Of a stretch of DNA of 24,451 nucleotides, positions 1-8,138 are shown piece by piece. Where the stretch lies: positions 1 to 24,451 of the IMG/VR virus record IMGVR_UViG_3300042509_001135. One strand, written 5' to 3'. The translations under genes and the position numbers were made by a program. This DNA is from a virus. Under the pieces are notes generated by a model. That model was not told the origin of the DNA. It saw nothing but the letters and a program-made list of their open reading frames with translations, and did no database searches. How positions within the stretch are numbered: position 1 is the stretch's first letter; each line of letters opens with the position of its first letter.

Positions 1-418
1 TCGATTCCTTAAATAGCGGCATACGTGGGTCATTTTGACGCATAAGATTGTTGTCCACCGCCTTGATTTGCTGTTCCGATTGCGCAAGGTAATGTTGGTT
101 ACGTTGCTCGGCCAGCTCCTCTGGCGTCTTGCACAACATCACGTCGCCGACTTGGACGCAATCTTTCCAACGTCCGTCGCCATTGACTAGCAGTGCATAT
201 TGCGGTTGCTCTTCGACCTTGACTGGCTCCCAACCTTCTCTGATTTTGGTAGAGATGTTGCGGGCGTCAGCCTGACCTTGTAGCGTCACGCGAATCCAAC
301 GGTATTTGTAACCCGGTTGCTTATCTGGTTCTGGCAGAAGCTCCGGCGGCCTCCACTGCTGGGGACGCTGCGTTTGGTTACGGCTTTCTGTACTACGTGG
401 CATACGGTTCTCGGCCAT
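1..418 (-). CDS. Unknown phage protein (C-terminus cut by window edge)
   Basis: Reading leftward from the ATG at 418, the frame stays open to the window edge (about 139 residues visible). The protein begins MAENRMPRSTESRNQ, with a polar, Pro- and Gln-rich N-terminus. A more ordered part follows around residues 45-105 (motifs YRWIRVTLQG, GWEPVKVEE and VGDVMLCKTPEELA). The ATG directly follows the scaffold stop (419-421), and a GGAGGG Shine-Dalgarno lies inside the last scaffold codons, so the two are probably translationally coupled. Position next to the scaffold gene suggests a head-assembly or virion role. I do not recognise the family. Confidence 0.8.
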   Translation of the reverse strand, partial: MAENRMPRSTESRNQTQRPQQWRPPELLPEPDKQPGYKYRWIRVTLQGQADARNISTKIREGWEPVKVEEQPQYALLVNGDGRWKDCVQVGDVMLCKTPEELAEQRNQHYLAQSEQQIKAVDNNLMRQNDPRMPLFKES

Positions 419-1360
419 TTATCTACCCTCCAGTTTCATCATTTCCTGTACGTATTTCTCCAACGGCACACCCAGTTTTTTGGCTGTGTTTACTGCCGAC
501 TGCGGCACCTTGATCTTTTTGGATCCGGTACTTCGCGTTGCAGGAGCAACGACAGGGGCGGGTTTCTCGCGCTGGGGTTTTGTGTCCTGCGCAGGGGCTT
601 CGTCCCGATCTGCAAATTGCTCTGGGAATCGACGGCGCATGGTCTCGTCGACCTTCTTCCAGTATTCATCCGTGGACGGATAAGACGCCCCGTACTGACT
701 GACCAACTTCTGATGCAAGCCCAGAGCTAAGCTGGTCATCTCCTCGTCCTTACCGAACCATTGGTTGCGCTCTTGCCACGCAACTGCCCTCTGGTCAGGA
801 CGAGGTACTGGATTTGTTGCGGGTTGTACATCAGTTTCGATTTCATGTCTAGACGGAACAAACTCGGCAACGCGCTGCAACTTCATCTGCGCCCTGTTGA
901 GTTTCTCCTGTGCATCAATCAGCAAATCAGAGTCACCCAAGTCGTAGGCCTCTTTGTAAGCCCTCTTGGCTGAATCCAACTCCAACTCCGCTGCCGTCTT
1001 TGCCGTCTCGACAAACACTTGCTCGCCCTGTGTCAGGCGGCCTTTCAGAGAATTGTTCTCTTCTAGCAACCGCTTGGCGTAGGCCAAGGCTTCCTGCTGT
1101 TCACGCAGAGCGGCCTCTTTCTCCCGGCGCTCGTCGTGCCACACCTTCTTCATCTGCTTCAGGCGTAGCTTGACGTTGTCGGAATACTCTTCCAGCTCGT
1201 CGCCATCTAGCTCTTCAACGATCTCCTTCGGCATCGGCTCGCGGCCTCTGTCCTCCGGCGGAGTATCGTCCTCTATCTCAAATTCAAAGTCGTCGGCGGA
1301 CGCCTTAACGTCTTCCTGCTCGTCAGGGAATTTGAACTCCTCACGATCTTGTTCTGCCAT
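419..1360 (-). CDS. Putative capsid scaffolding / head-assembly protein
   Basis: The 313-residue protein probably directs procapsid assembly. The N-terminus (about 1-60) is very acidic. A long charged coiled coil covers about 62-168, and the C-terminus is Pro-rich and then basic (about 255-313). The segment AVAWQERNQWFGKDEEMTS (about 192-210) resembles the W-x-x-RNPWFG-x-D-EMT motif I know from podovirus scaffold-like proteins. An AAAGGAG Shine-Dalgarno sits just before the ATG. Its place between the portal/co-chaperonin genes and the window edge, where a major capsid gene would be expected, fits this role. The composition and position are visible; the scaffold function is inferred. Confidence 0.65.
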   Translation of the reverse strand: MAEQDREEFKFPDEQEDVKASADDFEFEIEDDTPPEDRGREPMPKEIVEELDGDELEEYSDNVKLRLKQMKKVWHDERREKEAALREQQEALAYAKRLLEENNSLKGRLTQGEQVFVETAKTAAELELDSAKRAYKEAYDLGDSDLLIDAQEKLNRAQMKLQRVAEFVPSRHEIETDVQPATNPVPRPDQRAVAWQERNQWFGKDEEMTSLALGLHQKLVSQYGASYPSTDEYWKKVDETMRRRFPEQFADRDEAPAQDTKPQREKPAPVVAPATRSTGSKKIKVPQSAVNTAKKLGVPLEKYVQEMMKLEGR

Positions 1361-1374
1361 TTGTTTCTCCTTTG

Positions 1375-1776
1375 TTAGGCGCGACTAATGCCGCGAGGAT
1401 CCTGCACGACCGCTTCGACCACGTCGTCGTTGATGAGCCTGAACTCTTGACCGTGAATCTTCAGCCGCGTGCCAGTGTTAGGACGGGCGAGAATAAAATC
1501 CCCTTCCTTGCACCATGGACCGTTTGGAAACCGCTTCTCATCTTTGTAGCAATCCGGACCCATCTTCAGGACAAAAAAGACAGTAGCCAGTACCTTTTCC
1601 TCGTACATAGTTTGGTCTGCTTTGACGAGACCGCTGTCGAATTTCTCCTCGGCAGGCGGAAGCGCTACTAGGATGTGATACCCAGTCGGCTCCGGCAGTT
1701 GCTTTGCTTTCTCCTCGGCTGTTTCTGGCAGCGTTGAAGTCTCGCCATCTTGACTGGCGATTAATAGTTCACTCAT
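1375..1776 (-). CDS. groES: GroES-like co-chaperonin (Cpn10 family)
   Basis: A 133-residue phage Cpn10 homologue, likely a heptameric lid that helps host GroEL fold capsid proteins, as T4 gp31 does. The Cpn10 core spans about residues 31-125. It starts EPTGYHILVALPP, has a mobile-loop region at about 43-60 with SGLVKAD where GroES has GGIVL, and ends with the strand pattern EGDFILARPNTGTRLKIHG, equivalent to GroES VGDxVLFxxxxGTxIKxDG, then NDDVVEAVV. The N-terminal 30 residues are an acidic extension absent from bacterial GroES. I chose the ATG at 1776 because GGAG lies 7 bases upstream; a longer reading from 1800 has no such site. It overlaps the preceding gene by 8 bases. Confidence 0.85.
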   Translation of the reverse strand: MSELLIASQDGETSTLPETAEEKAKQLPEPTGYHILVALPPAEEKFDSGLVKADQTMYEEKVLATVFFVLKMGPDCYKDEKRFPNGPWCKEGDFILARPNTGTRLKIHGQEFRLINDDVVEAVVQDPRGISRA

Positions 1777-1960
1777 CAGAAAACTCCATTTTTTTTGCAA
1801 GGTCCAAGATAAAACCCTCCGCTAGCGATAGACCTCGGATCTCGCCGCAAAGTTTTTGATAGTCCGCAAAGTCTTTGGCCGCGTTGTTAGCCACCGCCTC
1901 GACTATCTGTTCGCGCTTGTCACGCACCTGTTTGAGGATGATTTCAAACGCCTTTTCCAT
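1769..1960 (-). CDS. Small conserved phage protein, 63 aa
   Basis: A short, charged, mostly helical protein beginning MEKAFEIILKQVRDKREQ. It contains DYQKLCGEIRGLSLAEGFILDLAKK, a pattern I have seen in small proteins that follow portal genes in podovirus-like genomes. It starts 3 bases after the portal stop and its last codons overlap the GroES-like start by 8 bases, so it is embedded in the head operon. The function is unknown; a portal- or connector-associated role is only inference. Confidence 0.8.
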   Translation of the reverse strand: MEKAFEIILKQVRDKREQIVEAVANNAAKDFADYQKLCGEIRGLSLAEGFILDLAKKMEFSDE

Positions 1961-1963
1961 TGA

Positions 1964-4432
1964 TTACCCTTTCGGTTTTGTCGGTCTGGGTTCTGGCCTA
2001 GACAACTCGGCGCGTTCCTTGGCGATTCTGGAACCAAGCTCCACACCCTTGAACTCCATCTCCGCTTCCAATCTGGCCTTCTCTGCCGCTGTTTTGACAC
2101 CGGCTTGAACGCCTGCAATACGCTCTTGCGCCTCGATTCGAGCACGCTCGACTTCGATCTGGTCTGCTTTTGCCGCAGCGTCGACCGCAATCTTCTGCTT
2201 CTTGATCTCGATTTCCTGCGCTTTGAGCGCCAACTCCTGCTGCTGCATCTGCACCAGCGGATCCTGCGCTGCCTGCATAGCCTGCTGCTGCGCCATCTCT
2301 GCCTGATCCTTCTGCAACAGTTTGGCCGCAGCGGCTGCCATCATGCGGCTGACCTCGACTTCCACCTCTTCCGGCAACTGCTTGTCCATCTCCGGCAGCG
2401 GTACGCCCAACTGCTTTTCGATTTCTATGCGGTACTGGAATGCCACATGCTCGTTGATGTGCGCCATCGCTGCTGCCATGATCATCTGCGCTTTCGGGTT
2501 TTGGCCGACGAGTTGCGCAACCTTCGGATCCTGCATGGCTGCTTGATGCACTGCTATGTGAGCTTCGTGATCCTGGTAGATAAACGCCTTCACGGGCTTG
2601 CCGTTTAGGACGTTCATGTTTTCTGTAACTGGATCTGTCGGCTTGAGGTCGTGTGCGCTCGGCACTAGCTTGCCGATGTTCTTAATACCCAACACCTCCA
2701 GCATCTGACGGTTCAACTCCACCATGTCATAAATCTGTGGGTTGGCCTGCGCCATCTGCATCACAGCCTGGTACTGCACCACCTTCTGCGCCATCGTGGC
2801 CGAGTTGGGATCCGATACCGGGATCACATCCACATCGTCGTAGTCCGACTTCTTGGCGCGGGGCGTACCCTCTATCGGTTGGTAGTCGTACTCGTCCGGC
2901 GTGTAGTCACGGATGATGTCCTTCAGGAGCTTCAACTCCTGCTTCATCGCGTAGTGAATACGAGCCTGCACCGCCGACATGACTTTCAGCGTGCGCTCAA
3001 GGATAGCCAGCGTGGTGCCGACCGGCGAGTTGGCCGACATGTCTGCGATCTTGAGGTCAGCCGCCGCAGCAAATCGGCGTCCTTCCTCAACGATCTGGTT
3101 CATCAAGCCTAGTAGAACTTGGCTTGGCTCTTTGTACGGAAGCGGGAGAATATTGTCGCGGATCGTTCCGGCGGCAACGTCCACATCTCGGAATTCGCCG
3201 GGAGCAATTGGAGTGTCATCTCCCTTGACGCGCATTCCTTTGGTTTTAAGACCACCCGGAAGGTTCGATAAAGTACCAGCATCGACAAGCTGACGAATAA
3301 TAGAAGTACCAGACTTAGCGAAAGCACCGATAAGATGAATAAGGCCGAAGGCATAGAAGCCAAAGCCGGGAATGTATGGGTAGTGAACAAAGTGATTCCT
3401 CTTCTGATACGTATCGTCGTCAGGCCGCCAGTTGCGTCTGATAGCCAAAATCTCTTGTGAAGTTTTTTCGATAGTTACAATGTATGGCAGGCCGATCTCT
3501 GTCTTCTCGCCGTCGTCGTCCGTATCCTCGAACCCCGGCAGATCCAGATACACCTGCATCTCCAGCAACTTGTAGCGGTCATCCGTCGTTGCGCGGAAGC
3601 CCATCTTCTCGGCGATCTCGCGCTCAATATCGTCCAGCGAGTTCTCTGGTTCTGGCAGGTCAATGTCCCGATAGAAGCCAGCAACCATCAGCCGACGCAG
3701 TTCGTTCTTCGTCTTCCTCATGACATGCGTCACGCGGGGTGCTGATTCCAGATTACTTGCCCCGTACGGCACCACCACATCTTCTGCCGGTACAAAGATC
3801 GACACCTGCCGCCCCAGCGACGGGTCGAAGTACACCTTCTTAAACGCATTACCCGCCAGACCCAAGCCCCACAACATGCGCTCGTGTTCAGGCCGGTACT
3901 CGGTCATTACTTCCGTGAGCTGGTAGTTCATATCCTCGCGGACACGCTCTGCCGAATCTCTTTTCTCCGGCGTTTCCTTGCCGATGATCTTGGTCTTAAC
4001 GGGACCCGAAGCCGGGAACGTCTCCATGATCGTCTCGGCTTGAAACTTAACAAGCGCTTCAGATAGAAGGGGATGATAGACACCGCAGGCTCCTTCCCAT
4101 GGCTCTGATCTTTCCTCGATCTTCATGCCGAGCAGCTCAAGGCCGTCGACATACGTCTTCATCCAGTCCTTGCGGGCGTCGATATCGTCCTGAAAGTCAC
4201 CGAGCAGGTCGCCAGCCAAGGATTGCAGCTCTTTCTCGTCCATCTCCTCGGCCAGGTTGGAGGCAAACTCGTCTTCGTCCTCGACGACCTCCATATCTAT
4301 CTGTAAATCGCCGATCCCGATGGACACCGCCTCCGGATCCTCGATCTCAATCTCAATCGGCTCCGCCTCCATCACGTCCTCACCGATTCCGGCAGGTAGT
4401 TGGTACAGCGCCTTGTCAATATTTGTCGCCAT
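1964..4432 (-). CDS. Portal protein (large podovirus type)
   Basis: An 822-residue protein likely forming the dodecameric portal through which DNA is packaged and ejected. The N-terminal 70 residues are very acidic. Typical portal segments follow: a DWMKTYVDGLELLGM helix, WEGACGVYHPLLSEALVKFQ, and FPASGPVKTKIIG, then WGLGLAGNAFKKVYFDP and VPAEDVVVPYGASNLESAPR (about 185-230). The region with FHYPYIPG-like HFVHYPYIPGFGFYAFGL and the following stem helices is in the middle. The last ~130 residues are a Gln/Ala/Glu-rich coiled coil, a common barrel or crown extension in large portals. I placed the start at ATG 4432, preceded by AAGGA; an in-frame TTG 6 bases upstream is less likely. It begins 2 bases after the cupin-like gene stop. 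Confidence 0.85.
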   Translation of the reverse strand: MATNIDKALYQLPAGIGEDVMEAEPIEIEIEDPEAVSIGIGDLQIDMEVVEDEDEFASNLAEEMDEKELQSLAGDLLGDFQDDIDARKDWMKTYVDGLELLGMKIEERSEPWEGACGVYHPLLSEALVKFQAETIMETFPASGPVKTKIIGKETPEKRDSAERVREDMNYQLTEVMTEYRPEHERMLWGLGLAGNAFKKVYFDPSLGRQVSIFVPAEDVVVPYGASNLESAPRVTHVMRKTKNELRRLMVAGFYRDIDLPEPENSLDDIEREIAEKMGFRATTDDRYKLLEMQVYLDLPGFEDTDDDGEKTEIGLPYIVTIEKTSQEILAIRRNWRPDDDTYQKRNHFVHYPYIPGFGFYAFGLIHLIGAFAKSGTSIIRQLVDAGTLSNLPGGLKTKGMRVKGDDTPIAPGEFRDVDVAAGTIRDNILPLPYKEPSQVLLGLMNQIVEEGRRFAAAADLKIADMSANSPVGTTLAILERTLKVMSAVQARIHYAMKQELKLLKDIIRDYTPDEYDYQPIEGTPRAKKSDYDDVDVIPVSDPNSATMAQKVVQYQAVMQMAQANPQIYDMVELNRQMLEVLGIKNIGKLVPSAHDLKPTDPVTENMNVLNGKPVKAFIYQDHEAHIAVHQAAMQDPKVAQLVGQNPKAQMIMAAAMAHINEHVAFQYRIEIEKQLGVPLPEMDKQLPEEVEVEVSRMMAAAAAKLLQKDQAEMAQQQAMQAAQDPLVQMQQQELALKAQEIEIKKQKIAVDAAAKADQIEVERARIEAQERIAGVQAGVKTAAEKARLEAEMEFKGVELGSRIAKERAELSRPEPRPTKPKG

Positions 4433-4434
4433 GA

Positions 4435-4893
4435 TCAATCCTTAAATTTGCTAGGGCAGTTGCCTCTCGTAACCCCATTGATATCAATCCAATCATTTCC
4501 TACGCAAGTCGGTGGCGTGTCATTTAGCCATCTCTGAATGGATAAAAAAGAACCGCCCAAGTCGCCCGTCACGCCTTCGTGCCAGTAGCTTGGATAAATA
4601 CGTACCGGCGTGGGCGCAGCAGTGATTTCCTTGTGGCTGTACACAACACCGTTGATAACAAAATCCAAATCCCCCGACAAGTACAACTCGTAGCTGTCTA
4701 CATTCGGGTGAATATGCGATGGAGCCGACGAGTTTGGCTGCGCCGTGAACATCTGCACCTGATACGGACCGCTGCGGTACAGGCAAACACCCGTCATATT
4801 GTCGTATACCGTGATGGCAGCAGGCGGCGGACTCAACGGCCTGTTAGTTAAGTACCACTGGGCAAATGCCGACAGCTCGTCAAACTCAATCAT
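4435..4893 (-). CDS. Cupin-like protein between terminase and portal
   Basis: A 152-residue protein with a cupin-like metal-site pattern. SHIHPNVDSYELYLSG gives H60, H62 and E69 in an HxH-x6-E arrangement, and PSYWHEGV gives H105 in the second motif. The surrounding sequence is rich in beta-prone segments (DLDFVINGVVYSHKEI), as expected of a small beta barrel. Substrate and reaction cannot be told from the sequence. It lies 7 bases downstream of terL and immediately upstream of the portal, inside the packaging operon, so a virion or head-decoration role is as plausible as enzymatic activity. The motif is seen; the fold is inferred. Confidence 0.6.
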   Translation of the reverse strand: MIEFDELSAFAQWYLTNRPLSPPPAAITVYDNMTGVCLYRSGPYQVQMFTAQPNSSAPSHIHPNVDSYELYLSGDLDFVINGVVYSHKEITAAPTPVRIYPSYWHEGVTGDLGGSFLSIQRWLNDTPPTCVGNDWIDINGVTRGNCPSKFKD

Positions 4894-4900
4894 CCGGTCC

Positions 4901-6376
4901 TCAGTAGTAATTCCGTCTGCGTCGCAGGTCTAACGGCTCATCTTCCTCGTCGGAACCCAGCCGCAGGAAGCCGCCCTGCCTAAATCGCATCAACGCCTGC
5001 ACACCCGAGTCAACCAAGTCATCGTGCTCGGCGTTCGGGAACCTGGCAAACTCTTCAATCACCTCTTCTGCCCAGCGTTTATCAGGTGCCCACACTTTAC
5101 CGGAAGAAAATAGGTCTGTAACGCTGTTCAGACGCACGAACTTGTCGTTGCCACGGGTCGGCGTGAAGTCCTGAACCATCACGCCCATGCGCCGCAGCTC
5201 AAATATCAGCGGAGCCCCCGCCGCTTTCGCTTCAATAATGCAAGCATCGGGCTCCCAGTCGTCGTACATCTCCTTTGCCTTCTGTTTCAGGTCAGGAAAC
5301 TCCACCTTCCCCTTCCACGCATCCAGCAAAATGATGTTCACATCGTTCTCATCCTCGTCTTTGTGGAAAACACCCCATGTCGTACACGCGGAATAGTCGC
5401 TCCGCTGGTTTTTTGTGTACGCCGTGTCCCAACTTTGGATGATAAATTCGCACGCAGGCGCTCTGTCCCCCTCCCACAACTGCCACCAGTCCCGTTTTAC
5501 CAGCGCACCCTCTTCACCCGTGGGCTTTTGCTGGTACTGGGCGTTCCATTTATAGGCGGGAAGCTCCTCTTTCAGCGCTAACAGCTCATCCACCGGCCAA
5601 AACTCCGGCCACAGGCTGTTCCCCGACGGCAAAATCGCAGGAAATTCGATCACTTCCCACTCTGTCGCGTCTGATTTCAACACCCGGCCAGTCAGATCCT
5701 TGTCCGACCAGCGTGTCATCACCACCACAATCGCCCCACCCGGCTGTAAACGCTGCCGTGGACCCGACGTATACCATTCATACACACTATCAAACACCGT
5801 CGGATCACCCTGCGCCAACCTCGCTTCCTGTTCTGAGTGCGGGTCATCAATAATCAGCAGATCCGCGCCCTTACCCGTCACCGTACCGCCGACACCAATC
5901 GCGAAATAATCGCCACCGTGACTCGTCGCCCAGCGGCCAGCCGCTTTCGAATCCGCCCGCAAACCCACGTTCGGGAACACTTTCGAGTACTGGTCACTGT
6001 CCACCAGGTTCCTGACCTTCCGGCCAAACCCCACCGCCAGTTCAGCCGTGTTCGACGTCTGGATTACCTTCTTATCCGGGTGCCGCCCCAGATACCACGC
6101 AGGTAACAGGTAACTTGCAAACTCACTTTTGGTGTGTCGCGGCGGCATGTTGATTATCAGCCGCTTCAACTTCCCTTCCGCAATCTCCTCGAACTTCTTT
6201 GCCATGATGGCATGGTGCCGTCCATGGATAAACCCCGGCCACATCTCTTTCACGAACGACATGAACTTACCCTGCGCCCGCTCCCGCACGACCGCATCCC
6301 GGTACTGACTCACCTGCTCCAGTAACTTGTCCTGCTCTACCGGCGGTAACTTCCCTATCAGCTCACTTAAGTCCAC
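4901..6376 (-). CDS. terL: Terminase large subunit (packaging ATPase/nuclease)
   Basis: The 491-residue motor ATPase and headful nuclease. The N-terminal ATPase shows a P-loop variant NMPPRHTKSE (76-85), Walker B LLIIDDP (173-179) and motif III VVVMTRW (217-223). The C-terminal RNase H-like nuclease shows QSWDTAYTKNQRSDYSA with D317, IIEAKAAGAP with E382, and HDDLVDSGVQA with D453/D456. The length fits the family. The frame is open upstream to 6610, but that part overlaps the preceding small gene and reads as unrelated sequence. The likely start is GTG 6376, which overlaps the end of the 68-aa gene and has GAGAGAGG upstream. Confidence 0.92.
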   Translation of the reverse strand: MDLSELIGKLPPVEQDKLLEQVSQYRDAVVRERAQGKFMSFVKEMWPGFIHGRHHAIMAKKFEEIAEGKLKRLIINMPPRHTKSEFASYLLPAWYLGRHPDKKVIQTSNTAELAVGFGRKVRNLVDSDQYSKVFPNVGLRADSKAAGRWATSHGGDYFAIGVGGTVTGKGADLLIIDDPHSEQEARLAQGDPTVFDSVYEWYTSGPRQRLQPGGAIVVVMTRWSDKDLTGRVLKSDATEWEVIEFPAILPSGNSLWPEFWPVDELLALKEELPAYKWNAQYQQKPTGEEGALVKRDWWQLWEGDRAPACEFIIQSWDTAYTKNQRSDYSACTTWGVFHKDEDENDVNIILLDAWKGKVEFPDLKQKAKEMYDDWEPDACIIEAKAAGAPLIFELRRMGVMVQDFTPTRGNDKFVRLNSVTDLFSSGKVWAPDKRWAEEVIEEFARFPNAEHDDLVDSGVQALMRFRQGGFLRLGSDEEDEPLDLRRRRNYY

Positions 6377-6573
6377 GGACTGTTCGCCCTCTCTCGCATC
6401 GCCACTATAGAAAGACTCTCCTGCCGCACAGGCTTGTCCAGTCTCTTCTGTATCTTCGCGATCGTCGGATATATCGACACCGGCCTGTAATACCGCCGCC
6501 CCGACTTCTGCTCCCGGTACACCTGGTACAACAACCGGAACGCTTCCAACATCAACTCTTCGTCGTAGCTCAT
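6367..6573 (-). CDS. Unknown 68-aa protein between wHTH gene and terL
   Basis: Starts with the ATG of an ATGA overlap with the stop of the winged-helix gene and ends overlapping the terL start by 10 bases, so it sits in a chain of coupled translation. The protein (MSYDEELMLEAFRLLYQ...) begins with an acidic helix and ends basic, with RRYYRPVSIYPTIAKIQKRLDKP. The latter half could be a small helical DNA-contacting region, but no family is recognised. Conserved overlap on both sides argues that it is real. Confidence 0.7.
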   Translation of the reverse strand: MSYDEELMLEAFRLLYQVYREQKSGRRYYRPVSIYPTIAKIQKRLDKPVRQESLSIVAMRERANSPWT

Positions 6574-6899
6574 TCCAGATTCCTAAACTGGATATACACC
6601 GGCCGCACACTCCGCTGCCCGCGCGTCACCTTCTTCACAACCCCCAACTTCACCAACCGCTTAATAATCTCGTGCGTATTCCCCAACCCACCCTTACCCC
6701 TGATCTCACATATATCCCGAATCGACGGCCCAAACCCATACTGCTTCCACCACTCGTCCACAATCAAAAACACTTCCTTCTGCGCCTGCGTCATCCCTAC
6801 CTCCATACACTCCTCAAACGTCATCTCCCGACGCCTCGCTACCATCTCCCTATTTATTTCCACCGCTCTTGGCAACGTTGCCATGAAGGACTTGTTCAT
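6570..6899 (-). CDS. LexA-type winged-helix DNA-binding protein
   Basis: A 109-residue protein whose C-terminal two thirds (about 36-98) resemble the LexA N-terminal DNA-binding domain. MTQAQKEVFLIVDEWWKQY is followed by GFGPSIRDICEI (compare LexA NGYPPSVREIAEA), THEIIKRLVKLGVVKK and a basic wing. The LexA protease domain with its Ser-Lys pair is absent. I placed the start at ATG 6899 in the ATGA overlap with terS; a longer in-frame reading to 7031 would lie inside terS. Between terS and terL it may be an operon regulator or an accessory packaging DNA-binding protein; the latter is speculation. Confidence 0.75.
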   Translation of the reverse strand: MNKSFMATLPRAVEINREMVARRREMTFEECMEVGMTQAQKEVFLIVDEWWKQYGFGPSIRDICEIRGKGGLGNTHEIIKRLVKLGVVKKVTRGQRSVRPVYIQFRNLE

Positions 6900-7624
6900 T
6901 TGGTAACTTCGTCGTTTTCGCCAAAAATATCCCCCCCAGGGGTCTGCGTTTCTGAAGGTGACGGGGGGTCTTCCGATAAATGGGGGGATGGTTCGTGGGG
7001 AATAGTATGTATATGCGCGTCGGAGTCCCATTCTGCATCTTGGGGGGTGGCCCCAGGGTGGGGTTCGGGGCCGGACAATTCTTCGAGCAGCGAATTTGCG
7101 TCAACGTCTTGTACGTCACTCGATGCGAGCATCATCGTTTTAAGCTGGTCCAATATCTGCGCTCGTATCGCGCCGCTGTCTTTTATGTGCGTGATTTCCT
7201 TGCGCTCGGTAAATGCTGCAACCTCTGTTACTTGGCCGAGGACCTTAGCCGCCTGGATGCGTGTTGCTGGTTTGGTGTCGGGATCGATGAGTGCCTGGGT
7301 GAGTGAAGAAATAACCAGAGAGCGCAAAGCCTCTGCGGTATGCAACGCAGCCACCTGTTTAGCCTGTTCCAGCGCGACCATTTCCATTTGTATTCTGCTA
7401 TCGGCCTTCAACCGGCTGGCATTGTTCCCGATGGTTTTCGGTGTTCCCTTGTTGCTGTATGCCTTGCGGTAACTATCAGCACCGGTCAACCCTTCCAGGA
7501 CTATCCCCTCTGCGAACTTCTTTTGCTTTGCTGTGAGGCCGGTTCTACCTAGACGTAACGCAGAATCAATACCTTTACTCTGTATTGTTTCCCTTACCTG
7601 TTGTCTTATGGCTTTTCTACTCAT
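6896..7624 (-). CDS. terS: Terminase small subunit
   Basis: A 242-residue protein that likely recognises phage DNA for packaging. Residues about 28-90 (GLTAKQKKFAEGIVLEGLTGADSYRKAY, then TIGNNASRLKADSRIQ) match the Terminase_2-type helix-turn-helix family. A helical oligomerisation region follows (about 90-180). The last 60 residues are low-complexity and acidic/Pro-rich (SGPEPHPGATPQ, PHEPSPHLSEDPPSPSE), as is usual for flexible TerS tails that contact TerL. I chose ATG 7624; an in-frame TTG at 7666 lies almost at the predicted transcription start and lacks a Shine-Dalgarno. The Shine-Dalgarno of ATG 7624 is itself weak. Confidence 0.8.
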   Translation of the reverse strand: MSRKAIRQQVRETIQSKGIDSALRLGRTGLTAKQKKFAEGIVLEGLTGADSYRKAYSNKGTPKTIGNNASRLKADSRIQMEMVALEQAKQVAALHTAEALRSLVISSLTQALIDPDTKPATRIQAAKVLGQVTEVAAFTERKEITHIKDSGAIRAQILDQLKTMMLASSDVQDVDANSLLEELSGPEPHPGATPQDAEWDSDAHIHTIPHEPSPHLSEDPPSPSETQTPGGDIFGENDEVTK

Positions 7625-7677
7625 GGCCTGATGTTCGCTGCGCTCACTTGCCCGCCCGCCGGACAATCACGCGCCCG

Positions 7678-7707
7678 AAGATACAGGAACAAATAAGGAA
7701 TAGTCAA
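7678..7707 (-). promoter_or_regulatory. Promoter for leftward packaging/head operon
   Basis: Read on the minus strand, TTGACT (7707-7702) is followed by 18 bases and TATCTT (7683-7678). This would start a transcript near 7671, giving a leader of roughly 47 bases before the terS ATG. Sigma-70-like; weak to moderate match. Confidence 0.45.
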
Positions 7708-7783
7708 CGCCTATCGAATCTCACCCACCAATTGCAATGCTATCGATACCAGCGAATCGATTAAAAAATACCATGAAGAAACC

Positions 7784-7824
7784 TATTGCATACCCCTTGA
7801 CTTATGTATTGCATCGACTAATAT
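7784..7824 (+). promoter_or_regulatory. Rightward promoter with flanking TATTGCAT repeats
   Basis: TTGACT (7797-7802), a 16-base spacer and TAATAT (7819-7824) form a sigma-70-like promoter about 40 bases before the first rightward gene. TATTGCAT occurs twice, at 7784-7791 and 7807-7814, 23 bases apart (about two helical turns), on both sides of the -35 box. The pair could be a repressor or activator operator. Confidence 0.5.
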
Positions 7825-7869
7825 GCCACTCATGCGCTGCGCCCTGTAGCGCCCTTCAGGAGATACGCC

Positions 7870-8127
7870 ATGAAACGAACACATATCAAAGCATTTAACG
7901 AACTGAAGAAACTTGGTTGCCCTGTATTCGTTCACCACTCTGCGCCGGATTACTTCGATATCAGCGCAGAGGAAAGCAACAGTTACCAGTGGGCCGACTA
8001 CTACTCAGGCGACTACAACGAAGGCTGGATTTTTGGCACTCACCCGACACTCGACGCTGTACTCCGCAAGCATGGCCTGTTAGCTGAATGGGTGAACCCT
8101 GCTCACCTGCGAGTGTACGAAGCCTGA
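7870..8127 (+). CDS. Unknown 85-aa phage protein
   Basis: The first gene of the rightward small-gene cluster, with a strong AGGAG Shine-Dalgarno 7 bases before the ATG. The protein (MKRTHIKAFNELKKLGCPVF...) has an N-terminal helix, a Tyr/Asp-rich centre (YQWADYYSGDYNEGWIFG) and a C-terminal helix (LDAVLRKHGLLAEW). The composition is that of a small soluble acidic protein. I have seen similar small proteins in phages without known function. A stable hairpin follows its stop. Confidence 0.75.
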   Translation: MKRTHIKAFNELKKLGCPVFVHHSAPDYFDISAEESNSYQWADYYSGDYNEGWIFGTHPTLDAVLRKHGLLAEWVNPAHLRVYEA

Positions 8128-8138
8128 TAACTCGACCC

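Noticed and set aside
2105-2608. Plus-strand ORF of 167 codons opposite the portal gene
   Set aside because: It is Leu/Arg-rich antisense of the Gln/Ala-rich portal tail; no start signal.
6377-6610. N-terminal extension of the large terminase by 78 codons
   Set aside because: The sequence overlaps the small gene at 6367-6573 and reads as unrelated protein; the GTG at 6376 fits the usual TerL length.
6900-7031. Upstream extension of the winged-helix protein by 44 codons
   Set aside because: It lies fully within terS in another frame; the ATGA overlap start at 6899 fits the operon's pattern.
6672-7472. Plus-strand ORF of 266 codons opposite terS and the winged-helix gene
   Set aside because: It lies antisense to well-supported genes, has no Shine-Dalgarno, and its product is Pro/Ser/Cys-rich without recognisable motifs.
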